Of a DNA stretch of 64,000 nucleotides, positions 7,721 to 16,427 are shown piece by piece. Numbering within the stretch: position 1 is the stretch's first letter; the number at the start of each line of letters is the position of its first letter. The notes under the pieces were generated by a model. It worked only from the letters and a program-made list of their open reading frames with translations, searched no databases and was not told the origin of the DNA. The position numbers and the translations under genes were made by a program. This stretch comes from Halioglobus japonicus. GTDB lineage: Bacteria > Pseudomonadota > Gammaproteobacteria > Pseudomonadales > Halieaceae. The stretch is from the NCBI RefSeq assembly GCF_001983995.1, contig NZ_CP019450.1:868001-932000 (forward strand), in the 5' to 3' direction.

Positions 7721-9865
7721 ATGAAACGACTGATTCCCCTCGCTGTGGCTGTGGCCGCGGCGAACGCCGCGTTAGCGCAAGATGACCCCGCCATGGAGCA
7801 TGTGCTGGTCTCGGTACCCCTGCACAAACAGGAGGCCGAAACTGCGCTGCCCGTTACCGTACTCAGTGGAGAAGAACTGCGTCGGGCTGCCGCCAGCACC
7901 ATCGGTGAGACCCTTGAGAACAAGCCTGGCATTGCGAATGCTTCCTTCGGTCCGGGTGTTGGTCAGCCGGTTATCCGTGGCCACCAGGGCGCTCGCGTCA
8001 CCGTGCTGCAAAACGCTACCAGCAGCGCTGACGCTTCCAACATCAGCGCGGATCACGCCGTATCGGTAGAGCCCATGCTGGCGGACAGTATCGAGGTACT
8101 GCGTGGACCTTCAACCCTGCTGTATGGCGGTGGTGCTATTGGTGGTGTGGTCAATGTCCTGGACAATCGTATTCCCACCACCCTGCAGGATGAGGCCAGC
8201 GGTGGCCTGGAATATCGACACGACACCGCATCGGACCTCGACAATGTGGTGGGCCGCTTCGACGGCAGTGCCGGCAACTTCGCTTTTCATGCCGACATGC
8301 TTTACCGGGACTGGAGCGATCTGGAGATTCCCGGCTACGCCATGCACGAGGAAGATCACGACGAGCATGACGAAGACCACGACGAGCATGACGAGCACGA
8401 CGAAGAGCACGAGGAACATGAAGGCGAAGAACAGCGCAAAGGTGTGCTGGAAAACACCTCAGGGCGCACCAAGAGTTTGACCCTGGGCGGTGCCTTCCAC
8501 TTCGACAGCGGCTTTGTCGGCCTGGCGGTCAACCGCCTGGAGAATGAATACGGGATTCCCGCAGGTGGCCATGGCCATCACGATGAGGAAGAGCACGACG
8601 AGCACGACGAGCACGACGAGCACGACGAGCACGAAGGCGAAGAGCATGACGAGCACGGCCACGGTGACGGCATTACCCTGGACGTTGAACAAACGCGTTA
8701 TGACGTTGCTCTGCACCTGCACGAGCTGCCCGGCATGGACGTGGTCCGCGGCTTCCTGACCTATACCGATTACGAGCACTCGGAAATTGAAGGTAACGGC
8801 GAGGTGGGCACCACTTACTCCAATGAAACCTGGGAAGGCCGGCTCGAGGCAGTACACCAGCCCATGGGCAACTTCCACGGTGTGCTGGGTCTGCAGGCGC
8901 TCAGTGGTGAATTCAGTGCTCTGGGCGAGGAAGCCTTCATTCCGGTGACTGATAACAGCGAGATTGGCGTATTCCTGGTCGAGGACTACCACGCCGGCGA
9001 TTGGCTGTTTGAGCTCGGCGCGCGTTTCGATCGCGATGAGCGCGATCCTGATACCTTTGCGGCCAGCAAGGAGACCTTTAGTTCCTTTAGCGCCTCCGGT
9101 TCGGCACTGTGGACCATCGACGAGGCCTGGCAGTTAGGTGCGGCGTTGTCCATGGCAGAGCGAGCACCCACCACCGAAGAGCTGTACTCCAACGTGGAGG
9201 CCGAAGACGAGCACGATCTGGTGGTGCATGCAGCGACGGGCGCCATTGAGATTGGCGATGCCAACCTGGACACGGAAACCTCCAACAATATCGACCTCAG
9301 CGTTGATTGGATGGGTGAGGATCACTCCGTTACCGTCACCGCCTACTACAACGATTTCGAGGATTACATCGGCCTGCTCGCCACGGGCGAGGAAGTGGAC
9401 GAGACCCCGGTCTATGTTTACAACCAGCAGGATGCCGAGTTCTATGGCCTGGAAGTAGACACCCAGTGGACGCTGATGAGTGCCGCCGGTGGTGATCTGC
9501 GCCTTGACCTCTATGGCGATATCACCCGCGCTAAGCTGGATAACGGCGACGATGTGCCGCGCCTGCCTCCGGTTCGGGTCGGTAGCCGCCTGATGTGGTC
9601 TGCCGAGAACTGGGAGCTGTGGGCCAGCGTTATCGACGCGGCTGATCAGGATAATCCCGGCGCCAATGAAGAGGAAACCGAGGGCTATACCCGTTGGGAC
9701 CTCGGCGGTGAGTATCGCTTCATCGTAGGCGGCAACGAGATGGTCACGTTTGTGAGCTTCAAGAACATCTCCGATGAAGAGATTCGCCTGAGCACCTCCT
9801 TCCTGCGCGAGGTGGCCCCGGAGGCCGGCCGCTCAATCGAGGCGGGCATCCGCTATAGCTTCTAG
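7721..9865 (+). CDS. TonB-dependent receptor with His-rich loops, ZnuD-like
   Basis: This 714-residue outer-membrane receptor starts with a signal peptide (cleaved after ALAQ). The plug domain carries VTVLSGEELRRAAAS, QPVIRGHQGARVTVL and LRGPSTLLYGGGAIGGVVNV, and a beta barrel follows, ending in IRYSF. Two loops (residues about 208-237 and 283-316) are strings of His, Asp and Glu, as in neisserial ZnuD zinc receptors. AGGAG precedes the ATG. Together with the small His/Cys protein upstream it forms a probable zinc-acquisition unit. The exact metal is inferred. Confidence 0.9.
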   Translation: MKRLIPLAVAVAAANAALAQDDPAMEHVLVSVPLHKQEAETALPVTVLSGEELRRAAASTIGETLENKPGIANASFGPGVGQPVIRGHQGARVTVLQNATSSADASNISADHAVSVEPMLADSIEVLRGPSTLLYGGGAIGGVVNVLDNRIPTTLQDEASGGLEYRHDTASDLDNVVGRFDGSAGNFAFHADMLYRDWSDLEIPGYAMHEEDHDEHDEDHDEHDEHDEEHEEHEGEEQRKGVLENTSGRTKSLTLGGAFHFDSGFVGLAVNRLENEYGIPAGGHGHHDEEEHDEHDEHDEHDEHEGEEHDEHGHGDGITLDVEQTRYDVALHLHELPGMDVVRGFLTYTDYEHSEIEGNGEVGTTYSNETWEGRLEAVHQPMGNFHGVLGLQALSGEFSALGEEAFIPVTDNSEIGVFLVEDYHAGDWLFELGARFDRDERDPDTFAASKETFSSFSASGSALWTIDEAWQLGAALSMAERAPTTEELYSNVEAEDEHDLVVHAATGAIEIGDANLDTETSNNIDLSVDWMGEDHSVTVTAYYNDFEDYIGLLATGEEVDETPVYVYNQQDAEFYGLEVDTQWTLMSAAGGDLRLDLYGDITRAKLDNGDDVPRLPPVRVGSRLMWSAENWELWASVIDAADQDNPGANEEETEGYTRWDLGGEYRFIVGGNEMVTFVSFKNISDEEIRLSTSFLREVAPEAGRSIEAGIRYSF
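8594..8638 (+). repeat. In-frame 9-nt tandem repeat encoding His-Asp-Glu
   Basis: Four perfect copies of CACGACGAG (8594-8629) and a degenerate fifth encode His-Asp-Glu units in an extracellular loop of the receptor. A looser array of the same type lies at 8342-8432. The 9-nt unit keeps the frame when copy number changes, so loop length can vary by slippage. Confidence 0.85.
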
Positions 9866-9935
9866 CGCTTAAGTCTGTATAATCGCCGCCCCTCCCTATT
9901 CGGGGGCGGCCGATTCTGCCGCCCAAGGAAACGAC

Positions 9936-11690
9936 ATGTCTACGCAAGCGGCGGTAACCAGCTTTTCAGAGCTGGCCCTTCCCGAATTCCTGCAAAAAGC
10001 TCTGGCCGACGTTGGCTACGAGACGCCTTCCGCTATTCAGGCGGCGACTATTCCCGCGCTGCTGGAAGGACGCGACGTGCTGGGTCAGGCCCAGACAGGC
10101 ACGGGTAAAACGGCTGCGTTTGCGCTGCCTGCGCTTGCCACGCTGGGGCCGGTGGGTAAGTCGCCCCAGGTGCTGGTGTTAACGCCTACCCGTGAACTGG
10201 CTATCCAGGTCGCCGAGGCTTTCCAGAAGTACGCTACGTATATGGACGATTTCCATGTGCTGCCCATTTATGGCGGTACTGACTATCGCGGCCAGTTGCG
10301 CCAGCTCAAGCGCGGTGTACAGGTGGTGGTGGGGACACCGGGCCGTGTCATGGATCACATGCGCCGCGGTTCCCTGGATTTGTCCGGCCTGAAAACTCTG
10401 GTGCTGGATGAAGCTGACGAGATGCTGCGCATGGGTTTCATTGACGACGTAGAATGGATTCTTGAGCAGACCCCCGAGGAGCGTCAGGTGGCGCTGTTCT
10501 CCGCGACTATGCCCGAGGCCATTCATCGCATTGCCACCGCACACCTGAACGACCCGGTTGAAGTCGCCATTGAAGTGCAGACGGTCACCAACCAGTCAAT
10601 CCGCCAGCGCGTGTGGATGATGGCCGGCGTCCACAAGCTCGATGCGCTCACCCGGATCCTTGAGGTGGAGGATTTCGACGCGGTGATTATCTTCGTGCGG
10701 ACGCGTCTAGCTACCACCGAGCTCGCCGAGAAGCTGGCTGCCCGCGGGTACGCCTCGGCGGCCCTCAATGGTGACATTCCGCAGAAGCAGCGTGAGACGA
10801 CGATTGAGAAATTGAAGAGCGGCAAGTTCGACATTCTTGTGGCAACCGATGTCGCGGCTCGAGGGCTGGATGTGGAGCGCATCAGCCACGTGGTCAACTA
10901 CGACATTCCCTACGATGTAGAAGCCTACGTGCACCGCATTGGTCGCACCGGGCGTGCCGGTCGGGAAGGTGACGCCATCCTGTTTGCGGCTAACCGCGAG
11001 CGACGCCTGTTACGTGCGATTGAGAAGTCCACTGGGCAGACCATTGAAAAGATGGAGCTGCCCTCTGCCGAAGAGGTCACCGACAAGCGTATCGGCAAGT
11101 TCAAGCAGCGTATTTCAGAATCGCTCGATACCGCCGAACTCGATGTGTTTCGTAAGTTGGTACAGGACTACCAGACCGAGTACGGTGTGCCGGTACTGGA
11201 AGTCGCTGCGGCCCTGGCGGCCATGGTGCAGGGCAAAAAGCCCCTGGTGGCCAAGCCCCCTGCGGAGAAAAAGCAGGACAAAGACAAACAGAAAGCAAAG
11301 CGCGCGGCCAAGACTTCCCGGGACGACGGCTACGATCCTCGCGAGGCCAAGGAGAAGGGCCAGGTCGCGTCGCCTGAAAAAGGTATGGAGCGCTTCCGGA
11401 TTGAAGTGGGCCATACGCACAAGGTCAAGCCGGGCAACATTGTCGGCGCTATTGCCAATGAGGCGGAGATTGATGCGGAGTACATTGGCCGCATTGAAAT
11501 CTATGACGACCACAGTACCGTCGACCTGCCGGAAGGGATGCCCAAGGAATTGTTTAAACACCTCAAAACAGTCTGGGTGAGTGGTCAGCGCCTGCAGATT
11601 TCCCGTATCACAGAAGGTGAGGGCAAGCCGCGCAAGAAACAGGGCAATAAGCCCAAGCATCGGCGCAAGGGCAAGCCACCCGGTAAGTGA
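9936..11690 (+). CDS. deaD: DEAD-box RNA helicase, DeaD/CsdA type
   Basis: This 584-residue protein has the Q motif (FSELALPEFLQKALADVGYETPSAIQ), motif I AQTGTGKT, Ia PTRELAIQ, II DEAD, III SAT, V RGLDVERI and VI HRIGRTGRAGR. The C-terminus adds a DbpA-type RNA-binding domain (FRIEVGHTHKVKPGNIVGAIANE) and a Lys/Arg-rich tail, the layout of CsdA/DeaD. It remodels rRNA and mRNA, typically in the cold. AAGGAA precedes the ATG. A TATAAT at 9878-9883 is a possible -10, but no -35 fits well. Confidence 0.93.
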   Translation: MSTQAAVTSFSELALPEFLQKALADVGYETPSAIQAATIPALLEGRDVLGQAQTGTGKTAAFALPALATLGPVGKSPQVLVLTPTRELAIQVAEAFQKYATYMDDFHVLPIYGGTDYRGQLRQLKRGVQVVVGTPGRVMDHMRRGSLDLSGLKTLVLDEADEMLRMGFIDDVEWILEQTPEERQVALFSATMPEAIHRIATAHLNDPVEVAIEVQTVTNQSIRQRVWMMAGVHKLDALTRILEVEDFDAVIIFVRTRLATTELAEKLAARGYASAALNGDIPQKQRETTIEKLKSGKFDILVATDVAARGLDVERISHVVNYDIPYDVEAYVHRIGRTGRAGREGDAILFAANRERRLLRAIEKSTGQTIEKMELPSAEEVTDKRIGKFKQRISESLDTAELDVFRKLVQDYQTEYGVPVLEVAAALAAMVQGKKPLVAKPPAEKKQDKDKQKAKRAAKTSRDDGYDPREAKEKGQVASPEKGMERFRIEVGHTHKVKPGNIVGAIANEAEIDAEYIGRIEIYDDHSTVDLPEGMPKELFKHLKTVWVSGQRLQISRITEGEGKPRKKQGNKPKHRRKGKPPGK

Positions 11691-11745
11691 AATCAGGGGC
11701 CCATGCTGGTAGAGTCTCACGTCGGGCCAGAGGACCTTCTTGAAT

Positions 11746-12309
11746 ATGAGCAAGCGGATTATTGTCGGCATCAGCGGCGCATCGGGCATTGTCTACGGTG
11801 TGCGCGCGTTGCAGCTGCTGCGTGAGATGGGTGTGGAGTCGCATCTGGTCATGAGCAAATCCGCTGAACTCACCCTGCACCATGAAATGGATATGAGCCT
11901 CGCTGAGCTCAAGGGCCTGGCCACCGAAGTCCATGCCATTAAAAATGTTGGCGCCACCATTGCCAGTGGTTCGTTTGTGACCGGCGGCATGCTGGTAGCG
12001 CCCTGCTCGATTCGCACCATGTCTGAGATCGCCACCGGCGTGACCTCGACATTGCTCACCCGGGCCGCCGATGTTGTTCTCAAAGAGCGGCGCCGCCTGG
12101 TGCTGATGGTGCGTGAAACACCGCTCCACACCGGCCACCTGCGCACCATGACTCAGCTGTCTGAAATGGGCGCGGTCATTGCGCCACCGGTGCCCGCCTT
12201 TTACACCCGCCCGCAGTCTCTGGATGATATGGTGACTCAAGGGGTAGGGCGAGCTCTCGAGCTGTTTGACTTGACGGTTGAGCAGGTTCAGCGCTGGCAG
12301 GGCGAGTAA
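11746..12309 (+). CDS. ubiX: Flavin prenyltransferase UbiX
   Basis: This 187-residue enzyme makes prenylated FMN for the UbiD decarboxylase of ubiquinone synthesis. It shows IIVGISGASGIVYGVRAL (FMN-binding Ser/Gly loop), VAPCSIRTMSEIATG, LLTRAADVVLKERRRLVLMVRETPLH and APPVPAFYTRP, all UbiX hallmarks. I chose the ATG at 11746; a TTG six bases upstream is possible and has the tighter spacing to AGAGGA. It is followed by the MFS gene after only 8 bases, probably co-transcribed. Confidence 0.93.
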   Translation: MSKRIIVGISGASGIVYGVRALQLLREMGVESHLVMSKSAELTLHHEMDMSLAELKGLATEVHAIKNVGATIASGSFVTGGMLVAPCSIRTMSEIATGVTSTLLTRAADVVLKERRRLVLMVRETPLHTGHLRTMTQLSEMGAVIAPPVPAFYTRPQSLDDMVTQGVGRALELFDLTVEQVQRWQGE

Positions 12310-12317
12310 GCCGCACG

Positions 12318-13502
12318 ATGCCCATACTGTTTGGTGTTGTCCTGCTGGACCTGATTGGCTTTGGCATCGTCATCCCCATTCTTCCGTTCCTCTCGCCGCA
12401 ACTGGGCGCCGACGAAATCGATATCGCCCTAATTATCGTGACCTACGCTGCCTGCGCAGGTATTTCCGGCCCCTTCTGGGGGCGTTTGTCTGATCGATAC
12501 GGGCGCAAACCCATTATCATGCTCTGCCTGGCGGGCGGTGCGCTGGGGTATGTGGCACTGGGTCTCGCCGATGAGCTGTGGATGGTGTTCCTGGCGCGCG
12601 GGTTTGCCGGTCTGGTTGCGGGGAATTTCGGCGTGGCATCGGCTATGATGGCGGACATTACCGGCCCGGAAAATCGCGCCAAGGGTATGGGACTGATTGG
12701 GGCGGCCTTCGGCCTTGGCATGGTGCTGGGGCCGTTGCTCGGTGGCTTGCTGGCAGGCGACGATGGCAGTTTCACGCTGCCTTGCATTTTTGCCGGAGTG
12801 ATGTCCTTGCTGGCGATTGTGGCGGCGGCCATATTCTTGCCCGAGTCGCTGACGCCGGAGCGTCGCGCGGCGAATCGCGCGCAGCAGAAGAGCCCAGAAC
12901 GGGAATCGACGCTGGAGGTGCTTAAAGCCAGCAATGCGCGCACCTTTATTTTCCTTTATGCCGTACACAATGCCTGTGTCAGCTCGGCCACCTATGTGTT
13001 CCCACTCTGGGTTGCCCATGAACTGGCCTGGACCGCGCGCGAGGTCGGTATCGTGTTCGGTATTCAGGGCATGATTATGGTGGTGCTTCAGGGCGGGGCC
13101 ATGGGCGCAATGGTCCGGGCTATCGGTGAATGGCGGCTGTTGACGATTACCGTTGCCCTGTTTTTCATCGGTCTGGTGGTCGCGGTATTTGCTGACACCA
13201 TGCCGATGATGGTGGCGTCGATGTTTATTTCCATGTCCGGGGCGACCATGTGCATGCCCCTGCTGAATACGATATTTACCCAGCGCACGCCTGCCCGGTA
13301 CCGCGGGCGCCTTATGGGTACCAGCGCATCTTCTTCATCCTGGGGGCGGGTATTTGGTCCGCTTCTCAGCGGTCTGGCGCTGGCCGTTATCGGCTACAGC
13401 GGTACCTGGGGCCTTTGGGCTGTCGTGGTAGCGTTCTACTTTGCCTGGGTGTTGTCGGAATACCGCAAATCCCGTTTTGAGAGCTTCTCTGAGTTAAATT
13501 GA
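12318..13502 (+). CDS. MFS transporter, TetA-like drug:H+ antiporter family
   Basis: This 394-residue protein has 12 predicted membrane segments. LDLIGFGIVIPILPF in helix 1 and the A-like loop motif GRLSDRYGRKPIIMLCLAGG after helix 2 are typical of the TCR/TetA-type DHA1 group. GLGMVLGPLLGGLL in helix 5 matches the antiporter motif C. It probably exports a small hydrophobic compound; the substrate is unknown. It sits 8 bases after ubiX. The central loop is short and charged (SLTPERRAANRAQQKSPERES). Confidence 0.88.
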   Translation: MPILFGVVLLDLIGFGIVIPILPFLSPQLGADEIDIALIIVTYAACAGISGPFWGRLSDRYGRKPIIMLCLAGGALGYVALGLADELWMVFLARGFAGLVAGNFGVASAMMADITGPENRAKGMGLIGAAFGLGMVLGPLLGGLLAGDDGSFTLPCIFAGVMSLLAIVAAAIFLPESLTPERRAANRAQQKSPERESTLEVLKASNARTFIFLYAVHNACVSSATYVFPLWVAHELAWTAREVGIVFGIQGMIMVVLQGGAMGAMVRAIGEWRLLTITVALFFIGLVVAVFADTMPMMVASMFISMSGATMCMPLLNTIFTQRTPARYRGRLMGTSASSSSWGRVFGPLLSGLALAVIGYSGTWGLWAVVVAFYFAWVLSEYRKSRFESFSELN

Positions 13503-13560
13503 CATTGCCAATTCCCGGTAACACTGACTAGAGTTGTAATGAGTGTTAAGGAAACGTGCG

Positions 13561-13986
13561 ATGACAGCTTTTCAAATCCATCCGCAGTTGCAGCAAGACT
13601 GTTATGAACTCGGGCGCCTCGATGCCTGCGCGGTCTTGTTAAACCGCAATGCCAGTGTGCCCTGGTTTATTCTTGTGCCCGACACCGAGCTGGCGGATGT
13701 ACTCGATCTTCCCCAGGAGCATCGCGAGGCGGTGCTCGCCGATTGCGCGTTGATCTCCCGCTTTCTGAAGCAGGTGTTGGGATACGACAAGGTTAACTTT
13801 GCAGGCCTGGGCAATGTTGTGCCGCAAATGCATTTACACGTCATTGCACGGTCTGCAGGCGATGCCTGCTGGCCCATGCCGGTGTGGGGTCACCTGGAAG
13901 CTACCGAGGCATATGAGCAGGAACAGGTGCGCGAGTGGCAGGGTACCCTCGCTACAATGGGGAATATGCAGGTGAGCGAGCTATGA
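13561..13986 (+). CDS. HIT-family nucleotide hydrolase
   Basis: This 141-residue protein starts at the ATG at 13561 behind TAAGGAAA; a GTG six codons upstream is less likely. It contains NRNASVPWFILVPDT and NVVPQMHLHVIAR. The histidine triad is present as Q-M-H-L-H-V-I, with glutamine at the first position, as in one HIT subgroup. Family members hydrolyse dinucleoside polyphosphates or nucleoside phosphoramidates. The stop overlaps the start of the next gene (ATGA, 13983-13986), so the two are translationally coupled. Confidence 0.87.
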   Translation: MTAFQIHPQLQQDCYELGRLDACAVLLNRNASVPWFILVPDTELADVLDLPQEHREAVLADCALISRFLKQVLGYDKVNFAGLGNVVPQMHLHVIARSAGDACWPMPVWGHLEATEAYEQEQVREWQGTLATMGNMQVSEL

Positions 13987-14954
13987 CAAAACGCGTTTTG
14001 GTCACCCACCAGTTGCCGGGTGAGCGCTTCCATGATTTATGTGCCCATTGTGACGTGAACGTGTGGATGGGACCGGGCCTGCTCAGCGCTGAGGCATTAC
14101 GCGAGGAGTTGGCCGGTTGTCATGGCTTATTGTGCCTGCTTACGGACCGCATTACGGCGGAGCTGTTGGCGCAAATGCCAGATCTCGAGTTTGTGTCGAG
14201 CATGTCGGTAGGTGTTGACCACGTCGATACGGCGGCGCTATCGGCTCGCAATATCCCTCTCGGACACACCCCCGGTGTGTTGGTTGATACCACCGCCGAT
14301 ACGGCGTTTGCCCTGATGATGGCGGCTTCCCGTCGCGTGGTGGAGGCTGACCATTTTGTGCGCCAGGGCAACTGGACGCCGGAAAATGCCTGGGCGCCGG
14401 ATTTCTTTACTGGCAAGGATGTCAGTGGTGCCACTCTGGGCATTGTTGGTATGGGGGCGATTGGTCAGGCGATGGCAAGGCGGGCGCAGGGCTTTGGTAT
14501 GCGTGTACTGGGCTGGAATCGCAGTCCGCGAGACGTCGCCGGGATCGACTCAGTCGACCTCGACAAACTGCTGGCCGAGAGTGATTTCGTCAGCATTCAT
14601 GTTGCCCTGGCGGACGAAACCAGAATGCTGATCAATGCCGATAAGATCGCGCTGATGAAGCCCGGCTCGGTGCTGGTGAATTCGGCACGCGGCGGCATTG
14701 TCGACGAAGACGCACTGGCGCAGGCATTATTGTCCGGCCATTTATATGCGGCGGGTATTGATGTCTTCGAGCGCGAGCCCGTGCCGACAGACAACCCATT
14801 ACTGACGCTACCCAATGTGGTGGTAGCGCCGCATATTGGCAGTGCGACAGTGAACACCCGAGCGAGAATGGCGGACCTGGCGGTGGAGAACGCGCTTGCT
14901 GCGCTGGCCGGCGAGCGCATGCCTCACTGTTTCAATCCGCAGATCTACGGTTAG
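13983..14954 (+). CDS. D-2-hydroxyacid dehydrogenase (glyoxylate/hydroxypyruvate reductase type)
   Basis: It is 323 residues from the ATG at 13983, which overlaps the HIT gene stop. It has the NAD(P) motif LGIVGMGAIGQAMARRAQGFGM, the Arg region LVNSARGGIVDEDALAQAL, the Glu in FEREPVP and the catalytic His in VVVAPHIGSAT. SVGVDHVD is the usual substrate-domain motif. This matches the GhrB/GRHPR-like group, which reduces glyoxylate and hydroxypyruvate. It ends in a 4-base convergent overlap with the DUF4136 lipoprotein. Confidence 0.9.
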   Translation: MTKRVLVTHQLPGERFHDLCAHCDVNVWMGPGLLSAEALREELAGCHGLLCLLTDRITAELLAQMPDLEFVSSMSVGVDHVDTAALSARNIPLGHTPGVLVDTTADTAFALMMAASRRVVEADHFVRQGNWTPENAWAPDFFTGKDVSGATLGIVGMGAIGQAMARRAQGFGMRVLGWNRSPRDVAGIDSVDLDKLLAESDFVSIHVALADETRMLINADKIALMKPGSVLVNSARGGIVDEDALAQALLSGHLYAAGIDVFEREPVPTDNPLLTLPNVVVAPHIGSATVNTRARMADLAVENALAALAGERMPHCFNPQIYG

Positions 14955-15547
14955 TTGGCTTTTGGGAGCGTGCGCAAACCCTGGTCAACGGCCTTGTTCA
15001 CGTTTTTTGCAACCTTGTCCGGGTCACGAGTATTCATATCGTCAACAATCTTGGTAATCACCACCCGCCACACTTCTTCGTGGCTCTGCGCATCGTTTAG
15101 CTGAATCGCAATGTTGTTGGTGGTGTGTACGCCGGCCAGGGCATTGGCGTTATCAACCATGGCCTGATTGATCAGTCGATTGGGGCGCGCTGAGGGGATG
15201 GGGTCGATGCCGCCGCTGGCATCCTGGCTGCTGACGCCTTCGCGCAGGCCCATGGCTTGCAGGTAGTCGACGGTAAACTGGGCGGAATCGGCGGAGAGTC
15301 GGTAGCCCTTGTCGGCCAGGTTGCGGTCAACCGCCGCCCGGACCAGTGGGTCCATGACGTAGAGCATGTCGTCGGAGCCGGCTTCATTGGCCAGCGGCTC
15401 GCTGCGCCACTTGTAGTAAACATAATTGCCAGAGGCGAAGTCGCCACTGTCGACAGGGCGGGTTTCAATTTCGCTGCAGGCGCTTAAAAACAGGGCTATT
15501 GCGAGCGACGCCAGGGCAGAGATGCGGCGCATGGTGTTCCTCTTCAT
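14951..15547 (-). CDS. DUF4136 lipoprotein
   Basis: This 198-residue protein has a lipoprotein signal ending LFLSAC|SEIET. The mature part contains YYKWRSEPLANEAGSDD, MDPLVRAAVDRNLADKGYRL and FTVDYLQAMG, the usual DUF4136 pattern in which a 'v...L..kGyr' segment precedes a beta strand. It is probably anchored in the outer membrane; function unknown. A start five codons in (MRRIS) is possible. It lies downstream of another lipoprotein on the same strand. Confidence 0.8.
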   Translation of the reverse strand: MKRNTMRRISALASLAIALFLSACSEIETRPVDSGDFASGNYVYYKWRSEPLANEAGSDDMLYVMDPLVRAAVDRNLADKGYRLSADSAQFTVDYLQAMGLREGVSSQDASGGIDPIPSARPNRLINQAMVDNANALAGVHTTNNIAIQLNDAQSHEEVWRVVITKIVDDMNTRDPDKVAKNVNKAVDQGLRTLPKAN

Positions 15548-15586
15548 CAGGTGGTGTAGAGTCGCCCATGGTAGCAGTAGGAAGGC

Positions 15587-15608
15587 GGGCCAGCCAGCAG
15601 ACTGGCCC
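15587..15608 (-). terminator. Hairpin between two lipoprotein genes
   Basis: A perfect 7-bp stem GGGCCAG/CTGGCCC with an 8-base loop follows the DUF3313 gene stop on the minus strand. There is no T tract, so it may attenuate transcription or protect the mRNA 3' end, and is not a classic terminator. Confidence 0.35.
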
Positions 15609-15616
15609 GACCGGGC

Positions 15617-16282
15617 TTAATTGCCGGTGATTCGAGTGACCAGGCGGTGGGCCCAGCTGTTGTAGAGATTGCGCACGTCGGCAGACGCGGTGACAGTATT
15701 GGAGCGTGCCCACATCTGTGAACCTACCCGGCGCTTGTCGCGCACGACCGCCAGCAACTCACCGCTGGCATCGTCGTACAAGCGGAGCTCAATGGATGCA
15801 CTGCCTGAGTCCTCGGTGTACACGGTGGAGCGTCCCGGATTGGACTTCTCTGCCGCAAAGTCGGCGCTCGGGGCGATACGGGTCATATCGGCGTCAATGC
15901 GCAACACTTTGTCACCACTGCCGTCTGTGGCCAGGCCGGCATCCGCGGCGGCGTTGGTAATGGCGTTATTCCAGGTCTCAGCCAGTTGCTGTTCTACCTC
16001 GGGGGTAATCTCCATGTCGCGATTTATGCGGGTCTGGATGCTCTGGCCGGGCTGGACGAGTTCGGCGTCCTGGGATTTCATCGGTGTGGCTTTAATCGAC
16101 GAATAGCCGCTCAGATTGGCCCCGGGTCTCGCCCAGGCTTCGGAAAAGCCGCTACTGCTCACCTTGTTCAGGCCCTGGAATTCGGAGCTGGGTGTTTCTT
16201 CCAGTACCGGGGTGCTGCTGCAGGCAGCCAGGACTACAAGTGCCAACAGGCCGCTGATGTACTTGATTTTGTTCATGTTCAA
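15617..16282 (-). CDS. DUF3313 lipoprotein
   Basis: This 221-residue protein has a lipoprotein signal ending VVLAAC|SSTPV. Its body (EFQGLNKVSSSGFSEAWARPGANLSGYSSIKATP, then NPGRSTVYTEDSGSASIELRLYDDASGELLAVVRDKRR) matches the DUF3313 family, with the typical phrase 'Y.s..i.......v....a....l......G....'. Function is unknown; it is probably an outer-membrane lipoprotein. The DUF4136 lipoprotein follows 69 bases downstream, behind a hairpin. Confidence 0.8.
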   Translation of the reverse strand: MNMNKIKYISGLLALVVLAACSSTPVLEETPSSEFQGLNKVSSSGFSEAWARPGANLSGYSSIKATPMKSQDAELVQPGQSIQTRINRDMEITPEVEQQLAETWNNAITNAAADAGLATDGSGDKVLRIDADMTRIAPSADFAAEKSNPGRSTVYTEDSGSASIELRLYDDASGELLAVVRDKRRVGSQMWARSNTVTASADVRNLYNSWAHRLVTRITGN

Positions 16283-16427
16283 GCCCTTTTTGTCATATTT
16301 CCCACGCGATAGACAACGAGCCTACTAGAGAGTTCCGAAAAGTTCAGTTAGATGCTGAGGGGCAAGTTACTGTTTGCTAGCATCTTCTCCATAACTACAG
16401 GTTATTTCCTGACAAGGACCCACCACC

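Noticed and set aside
8594-8638. Short tandem repeat as a possible CRISPR array
   Set aside because: Nine-base units, no spacers, in frame inside a receptor gene.
8459-8992. Long minus-strand frame opposite the zinc receptor, rich in Val and Leu
   Set aside because: It is the antisense of the His-Asp-Glu repeat coding region; GC-rich third positions keep it open by chance. No family or start signal.
9878-9883. TATAAT before the helicase as a full promoter
   Set aside because: No acceptable -35 hexamer at 16-18 bases, so only a possible -10.
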